A stretch of 64,000 nucleotides of DNA, from positions 1 through 64,000 of the forward strand of contig ML976701.1 in NCBI GenBank assembly GCA_010015655.1. The letters run 5' to 3'. Below are positions 1-10,836 of this stretch, one piece after another (within the stretch, counting starts at the first letter, position 1; each line of letters opens with the position of its first letter). The notes beneath the pieces are model-generated. The model was given only the letters and a program-made list of their open reading frames with translations. It was not told the DNA's origin and did no database searches. The position numbers and the translations under genes were made by a program. The DNA is from Bimuria novae-zelandiae CBS 107.79 (lineage: Eukaryota; Ascomycota; Dothideomycetes; Pleosporales; Didymosphaeriaceae).

Positions 1-2946
1 GTTAATTATACGTATTGTTAGTGTTAGTTATTTAGTGTTTTTAGTAATTTCCTAATTAGGTAATTAGCTAGCTTAACACCCTAATTTTGGCGCGTCTATC
101 CTCTCTATTAATACTCTCTCTTACCCTCCTCCCACACTCTCTCGCACCCTCTCTCTTACACGTATACAATAGCCTTAGGTTTACGAAATAAAAGCAAAAG
201 GAGCTTTTTAAGTATAGTAAAAAGGCTAGTAGCGTCACTAGTCGTCGCGCCTAGCTTACAGAGTATATAGGATCCGCTAGTAACTTAGGGTAGCTAGAGC
301 TTCGAGACTAAGCTCTAGGACTTTAACGCTATAGCTTTTAACGTAAAGTTTTTACTCTTAATTAATACGCTCTTAAGGCCCTTAAACGTATTAACGCCCT
401 CTTATAGGCTACTAGAGACACCAACGCTGTCCTTTTAAACTACGTTAAGTAGGGCTACTACTACTCCCTTAGTTACCTCCTTACCTAGCTCTAACAGCCC
501 TGGGCTTAAATTTAACGCTTAGTTTACTAATAACTTTAATAGTATTAACTAGGCAAGGTTACTATAGTATATAAAGCCTTTGCGTACGTAGAGGTTTAAG
601 AAGTTCTTGCTTTATAATTACAGGTATCGCGTCGCTCTCTAGGCAAATATGCAGCGTATATTTTTCGTTTACCGCTATTACTATATATATAAAGTACTTA
701 GTAATTAATTTATTAAAGAGACGACAAGCTCTACATTGTCGGCATGGAACCATGTAGAGCAGAGACGGCCAGGCCATAGGCACTTTCGCCTAGGTAAATA
801 ATTAACTCTATTAGAGTTAGGGCAGCGTACTCTTGCTAGCCTTATAAGTGCTAGCGTTAGTGTTCCGCAAGAGGTGTCTAACGCCCTAAAAAACTTTAAT
901 TAATAGCGTTTTTAACTTGCTCTAGTTAGCTAGCTTGCTAAGAATAATTACCTACTACGCAAAGTAAAGACGCTGTCCTTTTAAGAGCTCTTATACGCCG
1001 CCAACCTAGAGGCTAAGCTAGCTACTTTTTAGAGCTATATAACTATTACTGCCTTCCTATTAAGGTTATACGCAAATTTATAGCCTTATATATAAACTAA
1101 GCTCGCTCGCGCCCTTAGCAAAATCTATATTAGCTTTAATAGCTAGTCTATAAAAGGTGGCAAGAGTGCGTTTTATAGGCTCGTTACTTACTATGTTAAT
1201 AGTTATAGCAAGCTCTATAACCTACCTTTCGCTCTCCCTTAACTTAGTAGTGCGCATACAGGCAAGAAAGTCGCTATAGTTATTATTAAAAACGCTATAG
1301 GCCTTTAGTATTAACAGTAGCTTAGTTAGGTACTTTATACTTAATAATGCAACAAATAATAATACAGCCCTCGAGGCGCTAGGCGCCTATTATAGCTTTA
1401 CCCTATAAGACTAACGCCTCCACTGCTCACCTTACTCGCTTAACTTAGTAGGGCAAACTATAATATTTAGAACTAATAAAGACGCCTTTAATAACAACAC
1501 CTTATAGTTTAGACTTAAGGAGAAATACCTACGCAAGTAACAAGAAAAGGGCCCTATTAGAATTCTTATAAACGTTATATACTTAATATTAACGCCTTAG
1601 CAACATGACCTTTTTAATAACTTTTAACGTTTAACACGCGAGGTAGGAGAGCCTCTATAGCTCTTTAAACCTATTAAGCCTGTTATTACTCGCTAGAATA
1701 GCTATTTTAACTTTATAGAGAGAGTAGTCCTCCTCTACCACGCAATTAATACTCTTATTAATTATAGAGTAAAGAAGGCGCTATAGGATAAGTTTTTAGC
1801 TCGCGCGCGTGGTAGGGCTCCTATTAATAAAGTACCTATAAAAAGCCTCACTACTACTAATTAGGCTATAATTAGTTAGTATATCGAAGTCCTCCAGCCC
1901 TTAAAGGAGGCTACAAAGAGACTTAAAGGCCATGGCGACTCTAGCTATTTTAGTGCAATCTACGAGGTATACTTTACTTTTAAGTACCTCCTCTCCTACT
2001 TCGAGCAGCTTGTTAAGAGCTTTTAAGATATTAATTTTAATAAGCCTAACGCTCTAAAGGACTACTTAAAGATTAACGTAACTATAGCCTACTTAAAGCT
2101 CTTAAAGTATTACAAGCTCCTTAAAAAGACGCCTGTTTATTACGCCTCTACAGTCCTTCACCCTTACTATAAGTACTACTTTATTAACGCATGGACTGGA
2201 GAGTACAAAGTTTAGCTTAATTAAGCTAATTAGTAATTCTAAGAGCTCTAGGCTATATATAAATTAGAGAACGCCCGCCCTATTATCTCTCTTACGCGCA
2301 AATAAGTAAAGCGCGTTAGTAATATTAATAACTACGCTAAGTTATATGTTCAGCCTCTAAGAGCTAAAACTTCTACTCCACTTATTAATAGTACTAATAA
2401 GTTTAATTACTAGTAGCATAACAAACTTAGCGTCCCTAAGGATTACGCATACTATATAGATCTTATTAAGTATTAGGTATCTCTCCGCGATTAATATCCC
2501 CGCCTTTCTTAGTTTACTATTAATCTCCTCTCGATCCTAGCGTCCTCTTGTTACTGTAAGAGAATGTTTTCTAAGGTTAGCGATATAATAGAGCTAAAAT
2601 ATTAAAAAATAAGCCCTTAAATGCTCTCCACAATCACGTGCGTACGGAGTTGGCTAAGAGCTGGATACTCTCCACCCCAGGAGACCCCGGACGGCGAGCT
2701 CCCAGTAGAGCTCTCAGAGCTCGAGATGCACGATATCTATCAGGTATCGCAGTGGGATAACCCTGTCTAGCTTGTGCTGTACACATTTTATCTTAGCGCG
2801 ATTTTTTAATTAATCAATTAATTAATTATCAATCAAAAAGTCTTAAAATTGACCATCAATCAATCAATCAGTAACTCGAGGTCCTCGACGATCAATCAAA
2901 TCAATCTCAGCCCGAATTTTTGATTAATTAATTGTTGGCAACTCTG
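1..2946 (+). mobile_element. hAT DNA transposon 1 (left end outside window)
   Basis: The right terminus is TTGTTGGCAACTCTG at 2932-2946, nearly identical to the right end of the second hAT in this window (TTGTTGACAACTCTG). Subterminal ATCA-type short repeats lie at about 2811-2905. The element interrupts a Gypsy reverse transcriptase, because the host frame resumes at 2947 in the conserved PA-FQ stretch. The 8-bp duplication partner would be ACCTGCGG, but no left terminus is visible, so the element probably begins upstream of base 1. Confidence 0.8.
180..2770 (+). pseudogene. hAT transposase, RIP-degraded
   Basis: This is a cut-and-paste transposase of the hAT superfamily, now inactive. At 1331-1490 one frame reads a stretch beginning YFILNNATNNNTALEALGA and continuing to SLNLVGQTIIF, the DDE-core region of fungal hATs (normally YFVLDNASNNDTAL and HILNLVAQ). 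At 2455-2600 the frame reads DLIKY-stop-VSLRD, then INLLSILASSCYCKRMFS, which is the C-terminal hAT dimerisation domain. The tail 2600-2770 is GC-richer and almost free of stops. All stops seen replace Q or W codons, as RIP predicts. The start near 180 is a guess. Identity as hAT is firm; exact ends are not. Confidence 0.82.
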
Positions 2947-5345
2947 ACCTGCGGTATTCCAGGAGAGAATTAACACCGTACTACAAGACTACTTGGACAT
3001 ATTTGTCTTCGCATATTTGGACGACATCCTCATCTTTTTAGAAAACGAGGAAGAACATGTTGGACACGTACACAAGGTACTCGAGAAGCTGGCAGACGCC
3101 CAAATGTTTCTTAAGATGAGGAAATGCGAATTCCACACGAAGGAAACCGATTTCCTAGGATTTATCATCAAACCAGGAAATATTAGGATAGATCCAGCGA
3201 AAATCGAGCAGATTAAGTAATAGCCTACACTAGGAAACGTGATAGACGTATAAAGGTTCCTAGGACTCGCAAACTTTTGCAGGAAGTTTATCATAGGATA
3301 GTTACAACTCACGGAACCACTTACACGCCTTACGAAGAAGGACGTAAAGTTTAAATAGATAGAGGAATGCAAGCAAAGCTTTAAGCAAATTAAGGAATAA
3401 TTTTACTAAAACCTAATTTTGCGAATGTTTAACCTAGAGTTACCAGCAGAAGTTAAGACGAACGCATCGAACTTAGTCTATAGGATTATACTCTTATAGC
3501 GAGACAAGCACACTAGAGCATTATACCTAGTAGAATACTTCTTAAAACAGATAAAACCAGCAGAGCTCAACTACCTAATCTACGACAAAGAGATGCTGGC
3601 GATCTACAAAGCGTTTAAGCAATAGAGAGTCTACCTTCAAGGAGTAAAGCACACTACAGAGGTATACACGGATTATAAAAACCTTACAGGCTTTATGACG
3701 AATAAAGAATTAACTTAACGCTACACGAGATGGTAGGAATATCTCGCAACATTTAACTTCAAGATTATCTATACTAAGGGGTTAGAGAACCTTTTGGCAG
3801 ACGCCTTAAGCAGGAGACCCGACCTTTAAAAGGAAGTAAAAGTAATAGGCACGATGTTAGTAAAAGACGAACATAGCAATTTAGTTATAAACATAGCCAA
3901 GCTAGCAGCCAGCATCGAAAGACAAGACAGCATCTAGGACGAATGGATTAAAAAGGAAACCTAGAAGGAAACGCCCAATAATAAGTAAGGACAGATAGAA
4001 GATAGATTCTTTATTGTTTTCGAAAGAATATACATTCCATCAGCAATACAACGGGAATTTATACAATAGTTTTATAAATCACCTGCCCACGGACATTAAG
4101 GAATAGAAAAAACCCTTAAGAGGCTCTTATAAACGTACTACATACCTAGAGCAAGACAGATAGTAACAGAAGTTTTAAGGGACTACGCAGATTGTCACAG
4201 GAATAAACATAGTTAACACGCACTATATAGAACACTTTAACTAGTAGAGGCACTAGAAAGACTATAGGGAGTTATTACAATAGACTTTATCACTTAGTTA
4301 CTAAAGTCCAAGGACCTAGCAACGAAAACGGAATACGATGGTATTATAACTATTATAGACAAGGCCACAAGATACTCGTACTTTTAACCCCATAACGAGA
4401 AAAGCGGAGCAGAAGTAGCAGCATTCACTATACTACGGATTATAATTAGTCAACACGGAATACCAGACAAGATTATCACAGATAGGGATGTAAGGTTCAC
4501 ATCGAAGTTCTAGCAGACAATTATAACAGTATTAGGAATTAAACACAGCATGTCTACGGCATATCACCCACAAACGGACGGTTAAACAGAAAGGATAAAC
4601 TAGACAGTAGAATAATACCTAAAGTTTTACCTTAACTACTAATAGAATAACTAGGTAGCCTTGCTGCTAATAGCCTAGTTCGCGTATAATAGTTCAAAGA
4701 ATGCGATAATAGGAGTATCGCTATTCTTTACAAACTATAGATTTGACCTAAGCGCGTACAATGTACCTAGGGACATAACAACATAGACAACGAACGGAGA
4801 AGCATTCGTAAATACAATTAAATAGATCCACGAATAACTATGGCTAGACGCTAAGTTTCTAAACCTCTAAATAAGAAAGTACTACGATAGAAAGCACAAG
4901 GAGGGACCCTAACTTAAAGCAAGGGAAAAAGTGTAATTACTTAAGAGAAATATCAAGAGCAAGCGCCCTAATTTAAAATTAGACTATATAAAGATTAGAC
5001 TATACGAAATTATTAAATAGGTTACACTAGTTACGTATAAACTTAAATTGCCAGAGAACATGAAGATTCACCCGACATTTTATATTTTATTACTAGAAAA
5101 GGCACCACGAAACGCAGAGCCTGTAGTATACGACGCAGACACATATAGAGAACAGGACCAGGAATAGGAAGTTAACAAGATCCTAGGACACTAAATGCGA
5201 AACGGGAAGAATTACTACCTAGTTAAATAGACAGGTACGGACGACAAGGGAAAACCATAGGAAAGCACTTAGGAACCACTTAAAAACCTTAATTACCTTA
5301 AAAAGTTAGCGGAATTTCGTTCTAGCCAATCGCCTAAAGAAATCT
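2947..5345 (+). pseudogene. pol: Gypsy-1 pol, C-terminal part (RT, RNase H, integrase, chromodomain)
   Basis: The frame enters in reverse transcriptase: PAVFQERINTVLQDYLD, then FVFAYLDDILIF (2990-3040), where YLDD is the catalytic box. RNase H follows at about 3430-3830, ending in LADALSRRPDL. The integrase covers about 4020-4700, with a zinc-binding region around ADCHRNKH, core aspartates in ITIDFIT and IITDRDVRF, and STAYHPQTDG. A chromodomain lies at 5160-5300 (EVNKILGH, then NGKNYYLVK). Chromodomain integrases belong to chromoviruses and steer insertion to marked chromatin. Many TAG/TAA codons replace CAG/CAA/TGG. The 5' boundary is the hAT-1 insertion point. Confidence 0.87.
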
Positions 5346-5409
5346 AAGAGAGAGAGGATCTAGTAAATTACCTAGTAGTAACTTAAGAAGACCCTTATAA
5401 GGTGCGGGA

Positions 5410-5805
5410 CTTAAGTTATTTCTTTTAAGCTCCTTAAGATAACGCCACAAACGCTTAACTTTAGTAGCATAATAATTTTTAGCTAAAGTTTTCTAGCGAC
5501 GAAGACGACTTGCCTTAGTATAGAAAGTAGCAGCCTTATCTAAAAGATTAAGGGCCTCCTCCTTAGCCTTATAAATCTCCTCTGCTAAATAATCGACTTC
5601 TAAATCCGCGCGATTAACTAAAGGAGATTAGGATAAGTCTAGAGAATAAAGAAGACCACGTACGGGCTAAAGAAGGATTAAAGGAAACGTTATAAAAAGT
5701 ACGGACGTTAGAATAAATACACGCTTTACAAGCTAACCTCCTAGAAGTATTACGTTCTAAGATAACGTAAGGAATGTTATACGAGGTATAGCAAGAATAC
5801 GGCAT
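5410..5805 (-). pseudogene. Antisense cysteine-rich/coiled-coil ORF of Gypsy-1, degenerate
   Basis: The frame opens with an ATG at 5805 (MPYSCYTSYNIPYVIL) and runs antisense to the retrotransposon, between its chromodomain and 3' LTR. It reads through a cysteine pair (ACKAC), then a serine-rich linker, then a charged helical segment (VDYLAEEIYKAKEEALNLL). Several tyrosines stand where cysteines are expected if TGC/TGT became TAC/TAT by RIP. The same position in Gypsy-2 and Gypsy-4 holds related frames, which is the main reason to treat this as a former gene. Function is unknown; a DNA- or RNA-binding role is inference from the cysteine pattern. Confidence 0.5.
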
Positions 5806-6025
5806 AACTTCGTGGCCGTGTTAAAGGACTTAATCCGTAAGCGAAAGGCGTTAGATAACCTTATCTAAAGATAGTTTTAGGACTAACGTGGCGCTGCGGG
5901 GGTTACTACGAATAAGAGGCATCGGGAAATATTAAAACTCTAGGATAAGGGATAACCCACTATTTAAAATACTTAAGAGCGGAACGAGTTAACCTTTAAG
6001 CTAAAGAAATAAAAAGGGGAGATAG

Positions 6026-6470
6026 TGTTACGGCTACGCCTTATAAGATAGATAAAGACAGATGGCGGGGAACGGCGCTAGCTAAGGTTCTAACGCCTTA
6101 GCCAAAATTGTAAGTAAACACGTAATAAAACTCTATTACAGCGCCAATAGAGTTAGCAAGTCAGACTCTGCGACTCTGTAGGCAGAGTTATAGAGGGGAA
6201 CTTAGTAACTCTATAGGCAGAGTTACAGAGCTATAGGGCTACCTCGTATTTCTTAAGTATATAGCTACTAGTACGCTTGTTAGATAGTCTTTATTATTAA
6301 TTTCTATAATCCTTTAACTAAGGTATCACTTGCCTTTAACATCTTCGTTTAGAATCTATATCGCATGTAATCTATTAGCGATCACCCATTAACCTCTACC
6401 TATACTTCCATTAACTATAACCGCGCCCCCAAGGTAACCTGCCTTACGGTACCAAGGCAGGTCCGTAACA
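6026..6470 (+). repeat. 3' LTR of Gypsy-1
   Basis: 445 bp beginning TGTTACGG and ending CCGTAACA, a perfect inverted terminal octamer. It is preceded by a polypurine tract. It contains a tandem pair of a roughly 30-bp unit with the core AGGCAGAGTTA (6170-6235). The 5' LTR partner is outside the window. No full target duplication can be checked; the following bases are TATAA. Confidence 0.8.
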
Positions 6471-6585
6471 TATAAATTTATAAGCAAGTTAAAGCTAGAA
6501 ATATTAATATTACTTAGATAAAAACTACTAATACGCTTACTAATAGATTAATAAAGTTTCTTTCTAATAGTAGTAAGCACGAGCG

Positions 6586-7020
6586 TGTTAGGATCCGTTA
6601 AGACCCAACATAATGCGAGGCGGGGCATGGCCACTTATCCAAGCGACCAGCCAAGGTTCCTGACTTAGCCACAGATCACGTGACCATGTCACGCGTCCCA
6701 GAAGTATTGGGCGTCCCAGAAGTATCTTGGCATATGGGACTTTGGGATTCTTGGGACACCTGGGATTCGTGGGACGAGTCATGTATATAGGGACACGAGG
6801 ATAGTCTTCTATCATCGTGTTTAACCTATTTATTAATCTATCGTTTAGATCTAAATAAGCAACCTTGTTAATTTAATTATGCTATACCCACCTTTAATAC
6901 TAACACCCTAGTGACAAGCGTAAGCTATTACTACAACCCTCTTTTATCCTACTATAGTATTCCTGCCCGAGAACTAACCTTAGCCCCTTAGGGACTAGCT
7001 ACCCCTTTAGGATCTTAACA
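6586..7020 (+). repeat. 5' LTR of Gypsy-2
   Basis: Starts TGTTAGGATCCGTTAAG and ends GGATCTTAACA. Its sequence after 6603 matches 22003-22417 closely. The same family occurs reversed as a solo LTR at 39236-39691 and as the split LTR at 53408-59248. The most conserved parts across copies are the 3' third (around GTATTCCTGCCCGAGAA) and the core promoter described separately. Confidence 0.92.
6676..6790 (+). promoter_or_regulatory. Probable LTR core promoter: TCACGTGA box and TATA
   Basis: The palindrome TCACGTGA (6676-6683) lies about 100 bp upstream of TATATAG (6784-6790). The same pair recurs in the 3' LTR (TTACGTGA near 22074; TATATAG near 22180), in the solo LTR (TCACGTGA 39600-39607; TATATA on the minus strand near 39470) and in the Gypsy-4 LTR (TCACGTGA 59157-59164; TATATA near 59018). 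The intervening sequence differs between subfamilies while these two motifs persist, as expected of a functional U3 promoter. CACGTG is the usual bHLH-type site; which factor binds is unknown. Confidence 0.6.
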
Positions 7021-7067
7021 TCTTAAACACCCTTAATATAAATACTAATAGGACCCCTATCTCTTCC

Positions 7068-8985
7068 ATGGCTTTAAACAACCATGTCACCCCTATAGGG
7101 GATGGCAAGAACAAGGCACACAAACCTGACTTATATAACAGTAATCGTACCCTCCTTAATACCTGGCTCTTATAGCTAGACCTCTATTTTTTCAACTAGA
7201 ATTAAGACCTTAAAGACAAGAAGAAGGTTATCTTCGCTATAACCTATATGCAAGAAAGCGCTAAAGAATAGATTTATCCCTACCTAGTTAAGTACTTAGA
7301 CATGGACCACGATAATAAAAATAAGAAGTATATTAATAAGCATGCTAATGCAATCGACATTATTAAAGACTACGATAACTTTAAAATATACCTTTAATAA
7401 ATGTTTAGAATTGTTAATAAAATAGCTATCGCTGGACGAGCAATCTAAATAGTTCGCCAACACTAATTTGTAGCTAAATACACGGCCGAGTTCCGTAAGT
7501 ACGTAGTGTAACTTAACTAGGAGGATAAATCTCTTAAAATAATATATAAACAAGACCTTAAACATAATATGCGCGAGGAACTCCTGCGTAGTAGTGTAAA
7601 AATAGAGACCTTAGAAAAACTATACGAAGAGACTATTTGTATTAATAGGGAGTGGTTTGCTTTATAAGAAGAGGTTCGTAAGAACCCGAGGAACGCTAGT
7701 TTCGGACGATAGGCACCTATAGTCTATAGAGCGCCACTAAAAGCACCTCGACGCTAGCAACGTAACTACTACGGACCCTAACCTATAGAAGATATCTAGT
7801 TTAATAACCTAGAAAAGGGAACAGGAAAGGTTATAGGCTTTCGAAAGCCTAATTAACGTATCTTAGATAGAACCTAATAATAGGGGACCGAGACGCGTAA
7901 ATGCTTCATATGTGGTAAACTAGGCTATATAGCCAGGAACTGCAGATCTAAGAATAAGATCACTAGACAGTTAAACGTACTAACTGTTGACAAGAAAGAA
8001 ACCACCAACGAAGAATAGTAGGTAGTAAATGCTATTAAATAAATTAACATCCACGATAAAGGATTAGAGCAATTAGGGACCCCTAATTTACGACTTTACA
8101 AGGATGCATACGAAGGTTCGGACGAAAAAGGAAAGGAGAAGGAACCAATGTCTCGATCTCCTACACCTTACCCTAGCTAGAGCAAACTAGTTACTAGCAA
8201 GACGACGAATGTTTTTAACTTTTTGGAAAAACACCAACTAAGGGAAGGAGACTTCGGATTTATAGCGATAGAACGACAAGACTACGCAGAAGCATTTTTC
8301 CATGCTTACTGACCTAACCTAGTTAGTAAAGCAGCACGAGAAATGGCGGACCATTACTACGCCCACGAAGATCCTAAGAAGAAGTACCTAAATAAAAACC
8401 CGAACTATAAACTAGAGTACAACCTGGACCACCGCAATCCTACGCATAAGACCATACGATAGACCCTTTATAGAGAAAATTAATATACTATTTATTACTA
8501 AGCTAAGGAATACAGCTACTTTCCCTAAACGTACTAATAATGTAGATAGGAGTGGTTTAACTACCCTATCGCCTATTACGACGTTCACCTCTAGGACAAA
8601 CGCAAAACACGATACTTTTCATATTTTAACTAGGCACTAAACTAAGTAATATTACTACTAGTTAATAGGAAATATGTATTAGACAAATAGTAAATATGCT
8701 TACACCCCGATTATAAGGAATATAAAGAATAAAAAGGGAAGCATAGGTTTAATCGCATACTAAAAGGGACTACAACCCTTAGAATTAAAACAGTAACGAA
8801 GGAAGAAGACAGTAAAGCTCTCTTAGTAAAGGCCTAGTAATAGCCCTAGGAGAAGAAAAATAAAGGACACCTTAAACCCACGAAGCTAGCCGAAAAGAAA
8901 ATGTCTTTTTTAGACCTAGGCTCAGGCGGGAAAACGCCTTTAAGGAAGTAAATGCCACTAATAGTTAGGCATTAATTAAGCTACT
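7068..8985 (+). pseudogene. gag: Gypsy-2 gag, RIP-degraded
   Basis: The likely start is ATG at 7068 (MALNNHVTPIGDGKNKAHKP). The capsid-like part is helical and charged. A zinc knuckle at about 7894-7950 reads CFICGKLGYIARNC; the Y replaces the histidine of CX2CX4HX4C, a CAT-to-TAT change. A second conserved block at 8380-8830 (from NPNYKLEYNLDHRNP to GTTTLRIKTVTKEED) is shared with Gypsy-4 near 63560-63990, so it is part of the family's gag-pol linker. Gag packages the RNA in virus-like particles. Q/W codons are widely replaced by stops. Confidence 0.8.
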
Positions 8986-10538
8986 AGTATAGCTTAAAGG
9001 AATATAGATAAAAGCTATGCTAGACTTAGGAGCACAAGAAAGTTATGTGTTAAGAAAAGTACTTAATAGAGCAGGACTCTACGAACGCAAGAAGGCCATA
9101 CCCTATACTATCTATGTCGCGAATAGATAGCTAATGCCCGGCAAAGCAATAATCGAGTACGAGGTCGAAACCACCCTCACGATCTATAGACACTAGGAAT
9201 TAATTACCCTTGACGTTATTAAGGAAGCTAATCACGACGTGATTTTAAGATTACCCTAGTTAAGGAAGCATAACCCTATAGTTAACTAAGAAAAAAAAGA
9301 GCTATCCTTTAAGCGCTGCAACTGTGCATTAGAAGCAAGGCCTACGCATTAATAGAGTATAATAGTAGATAAGAGAACTATTAATAACATAGTCTCGTAA
9401 CTAAAAGTTAATAAACGCGAAATTAACTTGGCAGACGCTGGCAGGAACTACTAGGTTATAAAGCGTAAGCATAAAGAGAATAGCACACCTCTTAATATCC
9501 TCGATAAATATAAAGAATAGAGTTATTTATTTTAGGAAGAGAAAGGAGCAAACGCCCTTCCTAAGTATACACACCAAGATTACCGCATTATTCTTGAAGA
9601 AGGAAAAACGCCGCCTTTCGGACCACTATACGGACAGAGCGTAAAAGAACTCTAATAGACACGCGAATTCCTAAAGAAAGCCCTTAATAGGTAATAAATA
9701 CGCAAGTTAGAATCGCCAGTAGCGTTACCCTTAATATTTATTATAAAGAAGGATAGAATATAACGTCTATGTATTAACTATAAGAGACTAAATAACATAA
9801 CAATTAAGAATAGATACCTACTATCGAATATACAAGAATCTTGAGACAGGCTAGGACGAGCCAAGATATTCACGCAATTTAACCTACGAGACAGATACTA
9901 CCTTATATAAATATTAGCAGGTAATAAGTGGAAGATAGCTTTTTAAACCAGATATAGACTATTCAAGTACTAAGTTATGCCTTTTAGACTTATAAACGCG
10001 CCAGCAACGTTCCAAGTAATAATTAATAATATACTATAAAACTACCTTAATATATTTATAGTTGCCTACCTCGACAACATCCTAGTATTCTCGGAACAAG
10101 AGAAAGATCATGTGTAACACGTGTAAATAGTACTACGAGCGCTAGATAACGCTAACCTATAGCTAAAACTAAAAAAGTGCAAATTCCATGTTACAGAACT
10201 AGAATTCTTAGGACATGTTATTAACACTAAAGGTATTTAAGTAAGCCCTTTAAAGATTAAAGAAGTAAAAAGGTAGAAATCGCCTACTAACTTTAAGGAA
10301 GTACAAGCCTTCCTTAAATTTACTAGATTTAATAGACAATTTATCACGGACTACTCTAGAATTACACTACCACTCACGAACCTTATAAAGAAAAACAAAC
10401 CTTTTAATTAGATAGAAGAATGTAAATAAGTATTCTAAACACTACGAAAAGCATGCATTACGCCACTAGTCCTTATATACTTTTAAGATAATAAACCTTT
10501 ACGTATTAAAATAGACGTAAGCGACTTGGTAGTAGGAG
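8985..10538 (+). pseudogene. pol: Gypsy-2 pol, first part (protease, RT)
   Basis: The aspartic protease is at about 9012-9260; its active site reads MLDLGA where MLDSGA is expected, and the end reads EANHDVILRLP. Reverse transcriptase spans about 9590-10250, with INAPATFQ, then a degraded YLDD (YLDN near 10071) and LGHVINTKGI. The frame stops being Gypsy inside RNase H at KIDVSDLVVG, where the LINE begins. The unbroken Gypsy-4 homologue reads ASDLAVRACAK across the same site, which defines the insertion precisely. Stops again fit RIP. Confidence 0.87.
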
Positions 10539-10836
10539 TAGTAGTAGTAGTAGTATTAATTATCGTCCAGGAACGTAAAGTTCAAGCCTCCCATGGGGCA
10601 TGGGGACGCGCCGAGCAGCTGCTTTGGGGCCAGCCAAAGTAGTAAAGGCGTTTCTTGCTATAAAGCTATTGCCGTCTCTTGCAGCGGCTCGTAAGAGTCC
10701 GCCCCCCTCCGTGCGGGGGCTAAATCCTTGTCTTCTTGCCTATAGGCTGAGGTGTCTGGGTTTATCTATTATACATGTAGTCTAATAATAAGAGTAGAGT
10801 AGGAGCAGCTTAATCTTTTGTAAGCTTAAGTAAAAG

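Larger units (their letters stand above)
2947..6470 (+). mobile_element. Gypsy-1 LTR retrotransposon, 3' part
   Basis: This is the 3' half of a chromodomain Gypsy element. It resumes at 2947 immediately after hAT-1 and ends with a 3' LTR at 6470. A polypurine tract (AAAAAGGGGAGATAG, 6011-6025) abuts the LTR. The 5' LTR, gag, protease and front of reverse transcriptase lie outside the window. An antisense reading frame sits between pol and the LTR. Confidence 0.85.

Noticed and set aside
2811..2905. ATCA-type repeats considered as a CRISPR or satellite array
   Set aside because: Units are short and irregular with no spacers, and they lie in the subterminal region of a hAT element.
6588..6815. 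75-codon minus-strand frame, repeated at 21826-22179
   Set aside because: Both copies lie in the Gypsy-2 LTRs. Openness is explained by the GC-rich repeat sequence of the LTR, and no protein family is recognisable.
7296..7565. 89-codon minus-strand frame (hydrophobic)
   Set aside because: It is antisense to Gypsy-2 gag and arises from AT-rich RIP sequence. It has no homologous frame in Gypsy-4.
10600..10785. 61-codon plus-strand frame
   Set aside because: It is inside the 3' untranslated part of the minus-strand LINE and looks like chance.
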